From: JAAEQG01 sp043803085
Lineage (GTDB): Bacteria; Planctomycetota; Phycisphaerae; UBA1845
Direction of reading: 5' to 3'
DNA length: 64,000 bases
Assembly (NCBI GenBank): GCA_043803085.1
Contig: JAZDKM010000288.1
Span: forward strand, 3,373 to 67,372
Positions 54,019 to 62,002 of this stretch are shown piece by piece. Position 1 is the stretch's first letter, and every line of letters begins with the position of its first letter. A model generated the notes under the pieces. It was not told the DNA's origin and ran no database searches. It saw nothing but the letters and a program-made list of their open reading frames with translations. The position numbers and the translations under genes were made by a program.

Positions 54019-54666
54019 ATGCACTTATCGGTCGAGACAAGACTCCAGCCCGTTCGGCGGGTAGAATCCGTAGGGAAAAAGGCCGTCGCCATGATGCCGA
54101 CGCGTTCCAGTCTGTTGCTGCGTATCAAACGGGCCGATGATTCGGTCGCGTGGCTGGAGTTCGACCGTCTTTACCGCCCGCTGATGTTTCGCTACGCTCG
54201 GGCCTGGGGGGTGAGTCACGAGGACGCCGAAGACATCGTACAGCAGTGCATGACCACGATCACCCGCAACATCTCCCACTTTGCCTACTCACGTGAGAAG
54301 GGCGGGTTCAAGGCCTGGCTGCGCACCACCGTGGACAACGCGGTCAAGAACCACTTTCGCAAGCGCGGCATGGTGCAGGCCAAGACCGCCCAACTCGCGG
54401 CCACGCCGGCGCCGGAAGAATCCCCGGCGGAACTGTGGGAGACCCATTGGGAGCAGGAACACCTTTCATTCTGTCTGGAGCAGTGCCGAACGGAAGTGAC
54501 CGCCCAAACCTTCCAGGCGTTCCACTTGTACGTGCTCGAGGAATGGGCACCGGAGAAGGTGGCCGAGGCGGTGAATGTGTCCGTGGACAAGGTCTATCGC
54601 GCCAAAGCGCGCGTATTGAGGCGGGTACGCGAGAAGATGGCCGAGGTCGTCGCCGCCACGGAGTAG
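54019..54666 (+). CDS. ECF-family RNA polymerase sigma factor
   Basis: The 215-residue protein has sigma region 2 (about 45-110: E-F-D-R-L-Y-R-P-L-M-F-R-Y-A-R-A-W-G, E-D-A-E-D-I-V-Q-Q-C) and region 4 (about 165-205: E-E-W-A-P-E-K-V-A-E-A-V-N-V-S-V-D-K-V-Y-R-A-K). The ATG at 54019 has GGAGGAG at 7 bases. It lies 16 bases before a kinase whose first domain is a zinc-finger of anti-sigma type, so the two very likely form a signalling pair. Confidence 0.9.
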   Translation: MHLSVETRLQPVRRVESVGKKAVAMMPTRSSLLLRIKRADDSVAWLEFDRLYRPLMFRYARAWGVSHEDAEDIVQQCMTTITRNISHFAYSREKGGFKAWLRTTVDNAVKNHFRKRGMVQAKTAQLAATPAPEESPAELWETHWEQEHLSFCLEQCRTEVTAQTFQAFHLYVLEEWAPEKVAEAVNVSVDKVYRAKARVLRRVREKMAEVVAATE

Positions 54667-54682
54667 CCTCCTGAAGCTGGGC

Positions 54683-57160
54683 ATGTCCGCTTGTCCGAGC
54701 CAGGTCGACTTGCAGCGCTACGTCGAAGGTCGGATGCTCTCTGACCAGGGTCGTGAACTCGAGCAGCATCTAGTCGCATGCGACCACTGTCGAGCCGAGC
54801 GGGACCACTTTCGGGCCGACGAGGAAGTGGCCGCCCGGCTTCGCACGGCCTTCCGCAGTCGCACCCTCCGTGCTCCGGTCGATACGCCCCTCGAACCCGA
54901 GCCCTCGCTTCCGCCGACTCACGCCATCCCAGGGTACACTATTCAACAGGAGATCGCCCGGGGCGGCATGGGCGTGGTCTACAAGGCCGTCCAGGAAAGC
55001 ACCCACCGCACGGTGGCCCTCAAAGTCATGTTGGAAGGGCCGTTTGCGTCGCCGTCGGCCCGCCAGCGGTTCCAGCGTGAGGTGGAACTCGCTGCCGCGC
55101 TCGAACACCCCAACATCGTGCCCATCTTCGATTCCGGCCGGCACGGCGACCACCACTACTTCGCCATGCAGTATGTGGACGGTGTGCCGCTGAACCGCCA
55201 TCTGGAAACCAACGCGCTTCCCATCAGCGAGCGTCTGAAGCTGTTTCTGCAAATCTGCGCCGCGGTCAACTACGCCCACCAGCGCGGCGTCATTCACCGT
55301 GATCTCAAACCCTCGAACGTCATGGTCGCGGGGCAAGGGCACGTCCACGTGCTCGACTTCGGCTTGGCCAAGATCATCGCCAGCGTACGGCCGGAGGCCG
55401 CCAACGGTGCCCCCGTCAAGTCTTCCGCCGAGGCCCGGCATGCCCTGGTGTCCATCACGGGGCAGATCCTCGGCACCCTCCCTTACATGTCTCCCGAACA
55501 GGTCTCCGGGGTGCCGCTCGATATCGACGTGCGGGCGGACGTTTACGCGCTGGGAGTGATCCTTTTTGAAATGCTGACCGGCGATTTCCCCTACGACGTC
55601 GGCGAATCCCTTTCGCAGACCCTGCGGAACATCACCGACGCCCCGCCGCGTTCTCCGACCGCCCTGACCAAAAACCGCCCCGCTGACCAGCGCATCGACC
55701 GCGAACTGGAAGCCATCGTGCTCAAAACGCTGTCCAAGTCCAAGGAACACCGCTATCAGAGCGTGGGCGAACTGGCCGCCGACCTCGAACGCTACCTCAA
55801 GGGCGAGGCGGTCGAAGCCAGACGCAATAGCCGGTTGTACATCCTGCGCAAAACGCTCTCGCGGCACCGGCCCTACGTGGCAGCGGTCGTCCTGGTGTTC
55901 GTAGCGGCATGTACGGCCGCGCTGGTCAGCTTCCGCATGTATGTTCAGATGGTTGAATTGAACCGCTCCCACGCCCGCGCCGCCGGTCTGGAGGCCGAGT
56001 TGGCCCTGAGCCAGGGTCTGCACCGCGAGGCCCTGGAGAAGGCCGAACAGGCCCTCCAGCTCGATCCCCACCTCAGTGAAGCCCAACTCTTGCGGGCTAA
56101 CACCCTGCTGCTGATGGACCGCAGGGATGAGGCCAAGGCTTATCTCGAACACCTTCTAGAAGTCGACCCGCAATCGTGGGCCGCCCACTACGCCTTAGCG
56201 GAAGTGGACGCCGCCGACCCCGAGAAGGCGCGCTTCCATCAGCAGCGCGTGCTGGCCCTGCGTCCCAATACCGCCGAAGCCTACTACGCCAGTTCGATCG
56301 CCACTCCGGACGATGAGGCACTCGAATGGCTGAGCAAGGCGTTGGCTTGCAACCCCATGCACTATGAGTCACGGGTGCGCCGGGCGCGACTCTACATGCG
56401 CAGTCACCGATGGGATGCGGCTCTGGCCGACGCGGAGGTGGCCATGCGCGTCCGCCCGGGCGATTTTCAGGGGTGGTGGTGGAGGGGCGAAGTCTTGTTG
56501 CGTTACCGAGAGTATGCCGCCGCCATTCAACTCTTCAATGAAGCGATCAAGCTCAAGCCCACCAATGCCGGCCTTTACTATCCGCGGGCCACGGCCTACC
56601 GCAGGCTCCGCGAGTATCACAAAGCGATAGAAGACTACAGCGTGGCTCTGAAGCTTGGGCCGGCCAATACCGGAGGCCCGTGGCTCCCCTATCATCGCGC
56701 GACCCTGTACTGGATCGTAGGCGACTACGAGGCCGCCCTGTCCGACTATGATCGGTTCGGCGAGCTGCACCCGGCGCCCTTCTGGTCCGATGCACGTCGC
56801 TATCTCATCCTCCAGGCACTGAACCGCGATGAAGAGGCCCAAAGCCATCTCGAGCAGGCCTATGCCCGGACCCCGCCGACCGACTGGCTCGGATGCGTAT
56901 TCGAGCTTCTGCTCGGCCGACGCTCACCCGAGGACCTGCTGGCCCTGGCCGACACCGATGAAAAGAGGTGTGAAGCGACTTACTATATTGCCGAGCGCAA
57001 GCTCCTGGAGGGTGATCGAGAGGGTGCCCGCCAGTCTTACGAAGCGTGCCTGGCCACCGGCGTGGATCGCTACATCATCCCCGGCGAAATCACCCCCTCC
57101 AGCGAATACGAACTCTCCGAATGGCGTCGTGCCACTCTCTTCGCCGGCCCATCCCCGTAG
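54683..57160 (+). CDS. Zinc-finger anti-sigma / Ser-Thr kinase / TPR fusion protein
   Basis: The 825-residue protein has four parts. Residues 29-36 (H-L-V-A-C-D-H-C) give the H-x3-C-x2-C zinc motif of anti-sigma factors. Residues 84-350 form a Hanks-type kinase with G-R-G-G-M-G-V-V-Y-like loop (A-R-G-G-M-G-V-V-Y), K114, H-R-D-L-K-P-S-N (Asp207) and D-F-G (225-227). A transmembrane helix lies at about 397-415, and TPR repeats fill the rest, presumably outside. It could hold the adjacent ECF sigma factor and release it upon phosphorylation. The kinase looks active. Confidence 0.92.
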   Translation: MSACPSQVDLQRYVEGRMLSDQGRELEQHLVACDHCRAERDHFRADEEVAARLRTAFRSRTLRAPVDTPLEPEPSLPPTHAIPGYTIQQEIARGGMGVVYKAVQESTHRTVALKVMLEGPFASPSARQRFQREVELAAALEHPNIVPIFDSGRHGDHHYFAMQYVDGVPLNRHLETNALPISERLKLFLQICAAVNYAHQRGVIHRDLKPSNVMVAGQGHVHVLDFGLAKIIASVRPEAANGAPVKSSAEARHALVSITGQILGTLPYMSPEQVSGVPLDIDVRADVYALGVILFEMLTGDFPYDVGESLSQTLRNITDAPPRSPTALTKNRPADQRIDRELEAIVLKTLSKSKEHRYQSVGELAADLERYLKGEAVEARRNSRLYILRKTLSRHRPYVAAVVLVFVAACTAALVSFRMYVQMVELNRSHARAAGLEAELALSQGLHREALEKAEQALQLDPHLSEAQLLRANTLLLMDRRDEAKAYLEHLLEVDPQSWAAHYALAEVDAADPEKARFHQQRVLALRPNTAEAYYASSIATPDDEALEWLSKALACNPMHYESRVRRARLYMRSHRWDAALADAEVAMRVRPGDFQGWWWRGEVLLRYREYAAAIQLFNEAIKLKPTNAGLYYPRATAYRRLREYHKAIEDYSVALKLGPANTGGPWLPYHRATLYWIVGDYEAALSDYDRFGELHPAPFWSDARRYLILQALNRDEEAQSHLEQAYARTPPTDWLGCVFELLLGRRSPEDLLALADTDEKRCEATYYIAERKLLEGDREGARQSYEACLATGVDRYIIPGEITPSSEYELSEWRRATLFAGPSP

Positions 57161-57177
57161 ATAGCATGGGCTCGTAG

Positions 57178-57195
57178 GGTCCGCGCTCGCGGACC
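57178..57195. repeat. Perfect hairpin, copy of 28571-28588
   Basis: GGTCCGCG-CT-CGCGGACC, preceded by gtag as in the other copy. Just downstream, ctctgcgttctccgcg (57219-57234) matches, in reverse, the patch near 1540. Confidence 0.8.
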
Positions 57196-57268
57196 ATTCT
57201 TCGCTAATCTCGATTCTCTCTGCGTTCTCCGCGATCCCTGTGGTTCGATGAATCCCCTGGGGAAGCCA

Positions 57269-59203
57269 TTATCCCGTGAACCCCTCTTGGAACCCCGCGA
57301 AGTCCGTCAAGTCAACGTCGGAATCCACATCGAAGTCGAACACGTTCAGGCAATCCTGGGCCGTGGCCGGCGGGGCGGGCGCCGGTGTGGTTTCGGGCCC
57401 GGCCATACAGTCGGCGAACACCGCGTAATCCGCCAGGTCCACGTCCCCGTCGCCGTCGAAGTCGCCGGGCACGAAGCAGTAAAGATCGTAGACGTTGACG
57501 GCATCAACCGCCGCCTCGGTCACCGAGTTGTTGGGGTTGTCCGCCACGCTGAAGCGGACCTTAAACTGCGGAGTCAGGGCCACGTAATCGCGGAGGTGAA
57601 CCGTCCGCTCCACCCAACCCTCGGTGTCGGGGACGCTTTCGAGCAGGGTCCACGAGGCACCGTCGTCCGCGGAGACTTCAACCACCAGGCGGTCCTGGTC
57701 GAGATCATCATTGCTGAACCAGCGGGCATAGCGCAGCACCGGATCGGCCACCCCGCTCACGTCAAGTGTCGGCGAGATCAAACGCGTGGGGCCGCCGTCG
57801 ACATCCGAGTTCCCCGGCCGGTTGTCGGTCAGGTAGCACCCTCCCGAGCCGTCGAAGTCGTTCACCGGATCCCCGCGGGTACCGCCGCCCGCGGGGATGC
57901 CCCGCTGCCAGGTGCCGGTGCTGAGGTCGATATTCTCCACGGCCCAACCCTGATCGGTCTCAAAGTCGTCGTCCAGGACCGTCGTCAGCGTCGCTACCAG
58001 AGCGCTGTATACGCCGGCCGGGGCGTCCTTGGGATTGGTCACCGTGGTCCCGCCGTCGCCAAGGGCGCTGAAATAAAACTCCGGCGTATCGCCGCAGGCG
58101 GCCGCCGGCAACAAAGCCTCATACAGGTTCGCACCCAACGGAGTCAGCGGGCCGGTCAGGTAGGCCCCTCCATCGAAGCGATAGTGGATCAGGCCCGATC
58201 CCGGCACGTAGGATTCGCTGGCATTGTTGATTTGAACGGTGATCGGCGTCGGCACCTCCGGATCCACGCGCGTCGGCGTACCCTCGGGCAGGGTGATGGT
58301 TAAGGCGGCCACCTGCACTCCGGCGTGGTCCACCAGGAAGCCGACCACGGAGCGGACCATCTTGACCGCATAGGGGAAGTTCAGGTTGCCGGGCTGCTCG
58401 AAGCTGTCCTGCTGCGTGTGGTAGTAGGGGTTGCTCCACATCTCGCCTTCGATCAGCAGGCAGGCCTGAAACCCCGCGGACTCGAACGGGGCATGGTTGC
58501 TGTACGGCGTGTCGCCGCCGATGGTATAGGTCAACCCGTCGCCGTACTCCGTGATCGCCTGGCCCAGGGCGGTCTTGATCGGATTCGACGCGGTGCGACC
58601 ATAGACGTTCGCGTGATTGGTCGCCGGGTCGTACGCCACCATGTCGGCCGAGATCATGCCTCGGATGTCGTCCCCGCCGTGCGCAGCGACGTAGGCCTCA
58701 CTCCCGTACAGTCCTTGCTCCTCGCGGTCGAAGGCGATGAAGCGGATGGTGTAGTCCGAGGGATATTGGCTGAGGATGCGGGCGGCCTCGAGCACCAGGG
58801 CCACTCCGCTGGCGTTGTCATCCGCGCCGGGGTTGTCCACCGAATCGAAGTGGGCCCCGACGATATAGAACTGATCGGGGTAGGTGGTGCCGAGCTGTTC
58901 GCCGACCACGTTGTAGTAGGTGATGCTGGAATAGAGGAAGGGCTCGAGCGTGACGGTCAACCCGTAGCTCTCCATCAGATCCACGATGTTGGCCCGGGCC
59001 AGGTTGTGCTCGGGCCCGAAGCCACGGTCGTCGCCGACGTGCGTGTACAGGTACAGGTCCAGGAAATCGCGGTAACCGGCCGGACTGACCTGATCCGCGG
59101 CGGCAAGGCCCGCTTCCGAGGCCGGTGCCTGGCGCACCGTAACGAGGATCATCCCCAGAACCGCCGCTAACACCCCATTCCGCAGTGTCCGCACGACGTT
59201 CAT
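57269..59203 (-). CDS. M28 family metallopeptidase with dockerin-like tail
   Basis: The 644-residue protein has a signal peptide (about 1-29). The M28 core shows the zinc ligands: G-A-H-F-D-S (His), G-A-D-D-N-A-S-G (Asp), D-R-E-E-Q-G-L-Y-G (catalytic and metal Glu), D-M-V-A-Y-D (Asp) and Y-Y-H-T-Q-Q-D (His). It should be an exported aminopeptidase. A beta-rich domain follows (about 400-560), then two EF-hand-like units (G-D-F-D-G-D-G-D-V-D-L-A-D-Y and F-D-F-D-V-D-S-D-V-D-L-T-D-F) like those of the giant protein. The ATG at 59203 has GGAGGGG upstream. Confidence 0.93.
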   Translation of the reverse strand: MNVVRTLRNGVLAAVLGMILVTVRQAPASEAGLAAADQVSPAGYRDFLDLYLYTHVGDDRGFGPEHNLARANIVDLMESYGLTVTLEPFLYSSITYYNVVGEQLGTTYPDQFYIVGAHFDSVDNPGADDNASGVALVLEAARILSQYPSDYTIRFIAFDREEQGLYGSEAYVAAHGGDDIRGMISADMVAYDPATNHANVYGRTASNPIKTALGQAITEYGDGLTYTIGGDTPYSNHAPFESAGFQACLLIEGEMWSNPYYHTQQDSFEQPGNLNFPYAVKMVRSVVGFLVDHAGVQVAALTITLPEGTPTRVDPEVPTPITVQINNASESYVPGSGLIHYRFDGGAYLTGPLTPLGANLYEALLPAAACGDTPEFYFSALGDGGTTVTNPKDAPAGVYSALVATLTTVLDDDFETDQGWAVENIDLSTGTWQRGIPAGGGTRGDPVNDFDGSGGCYLTDNRPGNSDVDGGPTRLISPTLDVSGVADPVLRYARWFSNDDLDQDRLVVEVSADDGASWTLLESVPDTEGWVERTVHLRDYVALTPQFKVRFSVADNPNNSVTEAAVDAVNVYDLYCFVPGDFDGDGDVDLADYAVFADCMAGPETTPAPAPPATAQDCLNVFDFDVDSDVDLTDFAGFQEGFTG

Positions 59204-59721
59204 GTTTTGCCCCTCCTGTGCACGTGTTCACGATCCTGTCCGAAAGCTACGCATCAATCACCAGTGTACTTGCACGGGGTGGTGCAATTCAAGGAACAAA
59301 CCGACCATCCATCGCAGCCTGCACCAACATCGTCCGCCGGAAGGCCCGGCACGACGCGGGGGGTGGGATGTCTGAGCATAGCGCAGCGCGGCAGGTATCT
59401 GCCCGTTGGTGGCTGGGTGGCATGCCCAAGCGGCTGGGCGGCATGCCCGAGCGAAGCGAAACGTAGTGGAGTGCAGCGCGGGCATGTAGAAACGCTCGCA
59501 CGCAAGATCGTTCGCTCTCCCTGAGCCTCAACGCGCCCGCGCCAGTCTTCGGCTGGCTGAGTGCCTGGCATCCTATGATGCGGCGGAGTCGGTTTCCGCG
59601 TTTCAGCGATGCTCCCGTTTTCGTGTGTTTCGCCCGTCGTTTCGAGCGGATGTCGTCCCGCGGTCGTCAGCGAGCTTAAGGTCCGCTCTGTTCCACAAGC
59701 GAGGCGGCTGCACAAGGGCAC
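59204..59721. other. Intergenic region with a dispersed repeat
   Basis: No gene supported. It holds the second copy of the GGGCATG block (59410-59490). The remainder shows no feature I can name. Confidence 0.55.
59410..59490. repeat. Dispersed GGGCATG block, copy 2
   Basis: The block starts with two GCATGCCC motifs, continues gcgaagcgaaacgtagtgga and ends gcgcgggcatg. It is related, in reverse orientation, to 32693-32754. Confidence 0.65.
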
Positions 59722-60030
59722 TCATCTCTCGCTTGAACCCGCGGCCGCGGCCTTGGCGAAATCCCCGGCGCGGACGACGGTCATCTCCGAATCGAGGTCT
59801 TTCTGGGCAAGAAAGCTGTTGACCATGCGATCGGCTTCGAGCTTCAGCGCGAATTCGAGGTTCCCGTCGGTGGCCGGCAGGGTCCCGAAGCAATTCGTGC
59901 GGAACGATTCGGCTATCACGGTCAGCGGTCCCATGGTCGTACACGGGACCATATCGCTCCCGCCCTTCACCGTCAAAAACCGCGTGGCCCACCCTGTTGA
60001 CAGCACGCCGCGGGCGGATATGCTTCTCAA
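59722..60030 (-). pseudogene. Internal scrap of an M16 peptidase gene
   Basis: About 43 codons (59770-59901) match the part of exported M16 peptidases after the zinc motif: C-F-G-T-L-P-A-T-D-G-N-L-E, L-E-A-D-R-M-V-N-S, K-D-L-D-S-E-M-T-V-V-R. The zinc motif and everything after are missing, and sequence on both sides is unrelated. It sits 16 bases from a tRNA gene, a usual scar site for inserted DNA. Confidence 0.6.
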
Positions 60031-60045
60031 CGAAAATGTTTATCT

Positions 60046-60119
60046 GTCCCCATGGCACAATTGGATAGCGCGTTGGCCTCCGGAGCCAAAGGTTCCAGGT
60101 TCGAATCCTGGTGGGGACG
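60046..60119 (+). tRNA. tRNA-Arg (anticodon CCG)
   Basis: Acceptor stem GTCCCCA/TGGGGAC is perfect (60046-60052 with 60112-60118). Anticodon stem TTGGC/GCCAA encloses the loop CTCCGGA, giving CCG. The T arm CCAGG-TTCGAAT-CCTGG is perfect, with discriminator G at 60119. CCA is not encoded. The D stem has one A-C mismatch. Confidence 0.92.
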
Positions 60120-60147
60120 TTTTCGGTAGCGTCGTCGGGCAGCGCAC

Positions 60148-61752
60148 ATGGATCGGATTATGTTCTCGCACGACGGCAATTCGACTGCATCGCTCCGCAG
60201 CTACAAAGGCGTGTGGCGTTTGGCGGTGATCGTCGCCCTGTTGCAGGCCTGCTATGCAGCGGGCTTCATCGCCAGAACCAGCTTCACCGTGGAAGGCCGT
60301 CGGTACTTCTGCCTGTTCGACGACGCGATGATTTCCATGCGCCACGCCGCCAACTGGGCCAATGGAGAGGGCTGGGTGTGGAATCCCGGAGAACGGGTCG
60401 AAGGGTACACCAACTTCGGCTGGACCGCGATCATGGGTTCGTGCCATCTCCTGCGTTTGTCCCCCAGCCACACCTGCCTTTTGGTCCAACTGCTGGGCAT
60501 ACCCATTCTGTGGTCCTGCTTGCTGGCCACGGTTTTGCTGGCGCGTTCATGCCGACTGCTGCCGGTCTCGGCCGCCTGTGCCCTGGTGTTGGCCGCCACG
60601 TGTTTCAACCTGAACTTCTTCACGCTCTTCGGCATGGAAACGGGGTTGGTGACCTGCCTGGTGACCTTCGCTCTGGCGGAAAGTGTCAAGGCGGTCCGGC
60701 GAAAACAAGGCCGGATGGCTTGCATGCTCTGGTTTGCGCCCGCACTGCTGGTGCGGCCCGATGTCCTACCCGTGATGATCTTCGTGCTCGCCTTTCTCGG
60801 GGTCACCGTGCGGAAGGGACGCCTGCGTCTGGCGTCGGGCGTGGTGGCGGTGGCGGCCGTGGTATGCACGCACATGCTGTGGCGGCACCACTATTACGGG
60901 CAGTGGCTACCGAATACGTACTATCTGAAAGCCACGGGTTGGCCGTTGGCCGACCGCATCCGTGCGGGCATCACCCATACGGAGTGGACCATCGTCCAGT
61001 TCGGCTTGCCTTTCATGTTGGCGATGTTCGCCCTGGTCTGTGCGAAACGCTGGCACTTCCTGCTGCTCGGCAGCTTCGCGACGACGGTGGCTTACCAACT
61101 GTACATCGGTGGGGATGCGTGGCCTTTGAACCGGTTCGTGCTCCCCTCGAGCCTCGGGCTGTTCGTCTTGGCCGGGGAGGGCGTACACCGCACGACGGCT
61201 TGGCTGGTGCGACAAAAGACGCACTTGCGTGGGACGCTGGTCCGCGCCGGGCTCACCCTAGTGAGTATCGTGCTCATCAATGCCGTTCACTGGGACCACT
61301 GGCTATTGATCGCGCGACCGCAAACCGCGGCCCTCAACCTCGCGAACATCAGGTGCGTGCTGGCCACTGAGCGAATCGCGGACCCCGGCGCTACTGCGGC
61401 CGTCATTTGCGCCGGTGCCTTTCCATACTTCTCCCACCGAAAGTGCTTTGACTTATTGGGCAAGTGCGATCCTTATATCGCGCGCTTGCCCGCCAACCCT
61501 GCGGTCCCTTCGGCGGGGCACAACAAATTCGATCTGCCCTACACCTTCTCCACCTACAAGCCGGACATTGTTCTGCAGATCCTCGATGCGATCCATCCGG
61601 AATTCATGGGCTGTTATCGGCCGATTGCCGTGGAAGTGGACGGCACCCCAGTGATGTTCTGCGTCCGCAAGGACAGCCGAAGAATCCATGGGGGGCGGCT
61701 GGTCAGTTGGCAGACGCTCAGCGAGTGGATCGCGAAAGAACAGGGTCGGTAG
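60148..61752 (+). CDS. GT-C-like membrane glycosyltransferase
   Basis: The 534-residue protein has about ten transmembrane helices. The first large loop reads F-D-D-A-M-I-S-M-R-H-A-A-N-W-A and W-N-P-G-E-R-V-E-G-Y-T-N, the catalytic-loop pattern of GT-C enzymes of the AftB-like kind. A later loop has I-G-G-D-A-W-P-L-N-R-F. Such enzymes use polyprenyl-phosphate sugars outside the membrane. The gene lies alone between two near-identical tRNA-Arg sequences. The acceptor cannot be told. Confidence 0.8.
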   Translation: MDRIMFSHDGNSTASLRSYKGVWRLAVIVALLQACYAAGFIARTSFTVEGRRYFCLFDDAMISMRHAANWANGEGWVWNPGERVEGYTNFGWTAIMGSCHLLRLSPSHTCLLVQLLGIPILWSCLLATVLLARSCRLLPVSAACALVLAATCFNLNFFTLFGMETGLVTCLVTFALAESVKAVRRKQGRMACMLWFAPALLVRPDVLPVMIFVLAFLGVTVRKGRLRLASGVVAVAAVVCTHMLWRHHYYGQWLPNTYYLKATGWPLADRIRAGITHTEWTIVQFGLPFMLAMFALVCAKRWHFLLLGSFATTVAYQLYIGGDAWPLNRFVLPSSLGLFVLAGEGVHRTTAWLVRQKTHLRGTLVRAGLTLVSIVLINAVHWDHWLLIARPQTAALNLANIRCVLATERIADPGATAAVICAGAFPYFSHRKCFDLLGKCDPYIARLPANPAVPSAGHNKFDLPYTFSTYKPDIVLQILDAIHPEFMGCYRPIAVEVDGTPVMFCVRKDSRRIHGGRLVSWQTLSEWIAKEQGR

Positions 61753-61858
61753 CCGGTGGATTGTCGGAAAAACCGGCCAGGAGGTAGGCGCTGGGGCCTG
61801 AATCTGGCACCCTGGGATTCACCGGCTGGCCCAGGTTGACACCGCCCGGTCCGAGGCT

Positions 61859-61879
61859 AGATTCGCAGAGGCCGAATCT
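61859..61879. repeat. Perfect 7-bp hairpin before the second tRNA
   Basis: AGATTCG-CAGAGGC-CGAATCT, ending 5 bases before the second tRNA-Arg copy. Role unknown; a processing or terminator signal is possible. Confidence 0.5.
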
Positions 61880-61884
61880 GGACG

Positions 61885-61958
61885 GTCCCTGTGGGGCAAT
61901 GGGATAGCGCGTTGGCCTCCGGAGCCAAAGGTTCCAGGTTCGAATCCTGGTGGGGATG
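61885..61958 (+). tRNA. Second tRNA-Arg (CCG) copy, possibly decayed
   Basis: Bases 18-72 are identical to the first tRNA-Arg (55 bases). The 5' part and base 73 differ at six positions. As a result the acceptor stem GTCCCTG/TGGGGAT has three G-U pairs, and the D stem has a G-G mismatch. Anticodon and T arms are perfect. It may be a working divergent copy or a pseudo-tRNA made by duplication. Confidence 0.75.
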
Positions 61959-62002
61959 GTCTATCGTCCGCGATGGGCCCAGAAGCGTATTGGAGATGGT
62001 TC

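Noticed and set aside
59603..60058. 151-codon - strand frame over the M16 scrap
   Set aside because: Its translation is unrelated to any pattern; the M16 similarity is in the other frame at 59722-60030.
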